From an uncultured Lachnospiraceae bacterium (GTDB lineage Bacteria > Bacillota > Clostridia > Lachnospirales > Lachnospiraceae): a stretch of 32,475 nt of DNA. Of the stretch, positions 30,424-32,475 are shown in pieces (position 1 is the stretch's first letter; the number at the start of each line of letters is the position of its first letter). The position numbers and the translations under genes were made by a program. The notes beneath the pieces were generated by a model. It worked only from the letters and a program-made list of their open reading frames with translations, did not search any database and had not been told where the DNA came from. The DNA is taken from positions 1 through 32,475 of the forward strand of contig CALCMD010000121.1 of NCBI GenBank assembly GCA_937965795.1, in the 5' to 3' direction.

Positions 30424-30440
30424 CTAAACATTTCCTAAAC
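30424..30440 (-). promoter_or_regulatory. Direct-repeat box upstream of the broken kinase
   Basis: CTAAAC at 30424-30429 and 30435-30440, 11 bp apart, as in front of DUF368. A single CTAAAA lies at 30466. This is a likely binding site of the response regulator whose gene is now missing. Confidence 0.55.
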
Positions 30441-30553
30441 AAATTTTTATCCGGTTCGATATTTCCTAAAATGAACGCTTTCATATTTAAAACGGGTATG
30501 CTAGAATACAAATATCCCTATTATACTCACAACATAGCTGCCCGTTGACTTAC

Positions 30554-30583
30554 GAAGTTTACCCTTGCAAGAAAGTAAACTTC
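30554..30583. repeat. Inverted repeat before the broken XRE gene
   Basis: GAAGTTTAC (30554-30562) and GTAAACTTC (30575-30583) are perfect 9-bp arms with a 12-base loop. It could be an operator for the former XRE gene. No clear T-tract follows. The rest of 30371-30620 holds the CTAAAC boxes and nothing else I can name. Confidence 0.55.
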
Positions 30584-30620
30584 TTGTCAGTCATATTTTC
30601 AACATAAAAGGAGTTCTCCC

Positions 30621-30858
30621 ATGACAGCAGGAGAGAAAATCAAGGCGTTCCGAAATATCTGAAGAATTTCACAGAATAGGTCAGGGCATAGAAAAAACAC
30701 TATCCGTAAATATGAATTGGAAATCCGGAACCCCAAGCGCCCGGCAAACGGAACTCTCATTCCAGGCACGATATATATTCGTTTTAAGCACCCCAAAATC
30801 AAACATCCGGTATCACTGTCAAGGTATATCCAGAAAATCAGTAATGGAGGTAAGTAGC
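30621..30858 (+). pseudogene. XRE regulator remnant
   Basis: AAAGGAG lies 8 bases before ATG 30621, which opens MTAGEKIKAFRNI and meets TGA at 30660. The same frame continues RISQNRSGHRKNTIRKYELE then IRNPK, the pattern of an XRE HTH with the middle helix shortened. The rest bears no resemblance to the usual C-terminus. The frame ends in TAG at about 30855, at the SD of the next gene. Confidence 0.7.
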
Positions 30859-31623
30859 TTGCGTACAATATTTCAGCGAACAAATATTTTAGAACCAGCT
30901 TTATTCGGTCCATCCGATACAACGAAAAAAATTGATAATTTCCCGGAGGTCTGTGTTTCCACATTTTCAGAGAATATTATTCAAAAATTTTCTTCCCTGG
31001 ACAATACTGAAAAGATAGCAGAACTATATACCGCAAATGGCATGATACCCGTTTACAAAATTCGTTATAAAGATACAGATATTGCTTTCTATCTGTCCAA
31101 AGTAGGCGCACCTGCTTGTGTCGCTGGCTTTGAAGAAATAATTGCTATGGGAGCCAAAAAATTTGTTTTGTTCGGTTCCTGCGGAGTGTTGGACGATGAT
31201 AAAGTAAAAGATAGTATTATAATCCCCGTTTCGGCCATTCGTGACGAGGGAACAAGCTACCACTATATAGCGCCTTCTTCAGAAATTGAAGCAGATCCAC
31301 ATGCAGTCCAAACATTAGAAAGGGTTTTATTAAACTGCGGTTATCCATATGTAAAAGGGAAAACATGGACTTCGGACGCTATTTACAGAGAAACACTCCC
31401 CCTGATTCAAGAACGCAGACAAGAGGGCTGCCTTGTCGTGGAAATGGAATGCGCTTCCATGCTGGCAGTTGCAAAATATCGGCATATTCCCTTTATCCAG
31501 TTCTTGTACGGCGCAGATCATCTTAGTTGTGACACCTGGGAAATCAGAGATTTGAGTTTGCATGGTCTGAACAATGCAGAGAAATATATGATACTTGCCT
31601 TTGAATGTGGACTTGCTCTTTAA
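30859..31623 (+). CDS. Nucleoside phosphorylase (PNP/UDP family)
   Basis: The 254-residue protein has the family pattern: phosphate-loop FGSCGVL, IIIPVSAIRDEGTSYHY, TSDAIYRET and VEMECASML, where the Glu residues bind ribose. These enzymes cleave uridine- or purine-type nucleosides with phosphate. I set the start at TTG 30859, since GGAGG lies 8 bases upstream. The ATG at 30844 overlaps that site and has none of its own. The length is typical. The gene may be translated from the transcript of the broken XRE gene. Confidence 0.88.
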   Translation: MRTIFQRTNILEPALFGPSDTTKKIDNFPEVCVSTFSENIIQKFSSLDNTEKIAELYTANGMIPVYKIRYKDTDIAFYLSKVGAPACVAGFEEIIAMGAKKFVLFGSCGVLDDDKVKDSIIIPVSAIRDEGTSYHYIAPSSEIEADPHAVQTLERVLLNCGYPYVKGKTWTSDAIYRETLPLIQERRQEGCLVVEMECASMLAVAKYRHIPFIQFLYGADHLSCDTWEIRDLSLHGLNNAEKYMILAFECGLAL

Positions 31624-31639
31624 AATATTAAAAAAGCTA

Positions 31640-31670
31640 TTGACTCCAACGTAACGTGATACTGTATTCT
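31640..31670 (+). promoter_or_regulatory. MerR-type promoter with 19-bp spacer
   Basis: TTGACT (31640-31645), 19 bp and TATTCT (31665-31670) show the over-long spacer used by MerR activators. The spacer holds AACGTAACGTGA, a typical MerR/TipA half-palindromic site. It should control the merR gene itself. Confidence 0.75.
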
Positions 31671-31746
31671 ATTCTCATAGAAGCAGAATAGATATGAGCC
31701 GGCGATTTCTATCTTGCTTCTCCCATAACCAAAGGAGCTGGTAAGA

Positions 31747-32475
31747 ATGAGAACCATAAGCCAAGTAGCAGAATTAACAGGTATCAGCATACGCACTCTG
31801 CAATACTATGACGAAATCGGACTGTTAAAGCCAAGTGAACTGACGCAGTCCGGCTATCGCTTATATAATGACGAAGCCTTGCAGAAGCTTCAGCAAATCC
31901 TGTTTTTTAAGGAATTAGGCTTTAAACTAAAGGACATTCGGGAAATTCTTGAAAAACCCGATTTTGACAGAATTGCCGCTTTCAAGAAGCAAAAAGAGTT
32001 TCTTCTTCTAAAGCGTAATCGGACGGACAGACTTATACAGCTTCTTAGCCGCTTAGAGAAAGGAGAGCAATGTATGAGTTTTAAAGAATTTGATTTGTCC
32101 GATTATATCAATGCGTTGGAAGATTTTAAGTCCAAGCAAACAGAAGAAGTGATCAAGCACTGGGGAAGCATCGCAAATTTTGATATGTTCATTCAAAAAA
32201 TCAAAGATGATGAATCCGAAGTAGCAAAACTTGCTATTAAGCAATTTGGAAGTATAGAGCAATATACCGAAGCTATGAAATATAATCTGGAGCATTTTTC
32301 GGAAATCCTAGAAACACAGTTACCAGAAGAAGCAAAGGAAATTGCCAGACAGTCTGATATGTTATATAGCAAATTAACCGCTGATTTGTCAGAAGATGTT
32401 TCTTCCCCTAAAATACAGTCTATTGTTCACGAATTATTGCAGTTTATACAGAAAAACAGCACTAACGTATTCATA
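31747..32475 (+). CDS. TipA-like MerR regulator, 3' end cut by window edge
   Basis: The frame is open from ATG 31747 (AAAGGAG upstream) to the edge, 243 codons. Residues 1-70 form the MerR HTH (TISQVAELTGISIRTLQYYD, LQKLQQILFFKELGFKLKDI), followed by the coiled-coil dimer helix to about 108. From about 130 a helical TipAS-like domain begins (DYINALEDFKSKQTEEVIKHWG). TipA-type proteins bind thiopeptides or other drugs and activate their own promoter and efflux genes. The gene probably ends just outside the window. Confidence 0.92.
   Translation, partial: MRTISQVAELTGISIRTLQYYDEIGLLKPSELTQSGYRLYNDEALQKLQQILFFKELGFKLKDIREILEKPDFDRIAAFKKQKEFLLLKRNRTDRLIQLLSRLEKGEQCMSFKEFDLSDYINALEDFKSKQTEEVIKHWGSIANFDMFIQKIKDDESEVAKLAIKQFGSIEQYTEAMKYNLEHFSEILETQLPEEAKEIARQSDMLYSKLTADLSEDVSSPKIQSIVHELLQFIQKNSTNVFI

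Noticed and set aside
1..32475. CRISPR arrays, tRNA or rRNA genes
   Set aside because: No regularly spaced repeats of array type and no tRNA- or rRNA-like sequence noticed on either strand.

Overview
The window looks like chromosome from a gut-type Clostridia (Lachnospiraceae-like) bacterium. This is inferred from gene style, AGGAGG ribosome binding sites, a CIRCE-controlled Hsp20, a class I-like hybrid cluster protein with a Crp/Fnr regulator, a DUF368 lipid translocase, and debris of Tn4451/Tn1549-type mobile elements. I ran no searches; every family name rests on motifs I could read.

Region 1 (1-about 11.7 kb) is an integrated phage-like or satellite-like element whose left end lies outside the window. 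Its right end carries a complete tyrosine integrase (10354-11502). Inside are two regulatory switches. Switch A (about 7.3 kb) has a leftward small-peptide/XRE operon opposed to a rightward XRE regulator plus a PBECR-like nuclease. Just beyond the nuclease lies a candidate structured small RNA with its own perfect-consensus promoter and an intrinsic terminator. Switch B (about 8.75 kb) is a Cro-like gene opposed to an S24 (CI/LexA-like) repressor, with three operators spaced exactly 31 bp apart. Leftward follows a run of small genes, an excisionase-like protein, a HUH rolling-circle Rep with a candidate nick site directly upstream, an RNase H-like protein, a methylase-like protein lacking the catalytic motif, and a second tyrosine recombinase cut by the window edge. 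No capsid, portal, terminase or conjugation genes are visible.

Region 2 (11.7-19.6 kb) is chromosomal stress and redox content: Hsp20 under CIRCE/HrcA, a small XRE regulator, a LysR - flavodoxin lipoprotein - MATE - flavodoxin group, a DUF1905 protein, and a divergent Crp/Fnr-Hcp pair.

Region 3 (19.8-25.9 kb) is a self-contained module: response regulator, histidine kinase, beta-lactamase-fold serine hydrolase, ABC ATPase and two ABC-2 permeases. The two-component promoter and the ABC promoter share a 28-bp element (20 of 28 identical).

Region 4 (25.9-32.5 kb) is a decaying area. It holds TnpV and serine-recombinase remnants, an ArsR regulator, a broken PAP2-like gene, an intact DUF368 gene with a tandem-duplication-altered tail, an EamA transporter, a kinase gene broken and fused to the end of a response regulator, a broken XRE gene, a nucleoside phosphorylase and a TipA-like MerR regulator running off the edge. 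A direct-repeat box (CTAAAC-N5-CTAAAC) remains in front of both DUF368 and the broken kinase.
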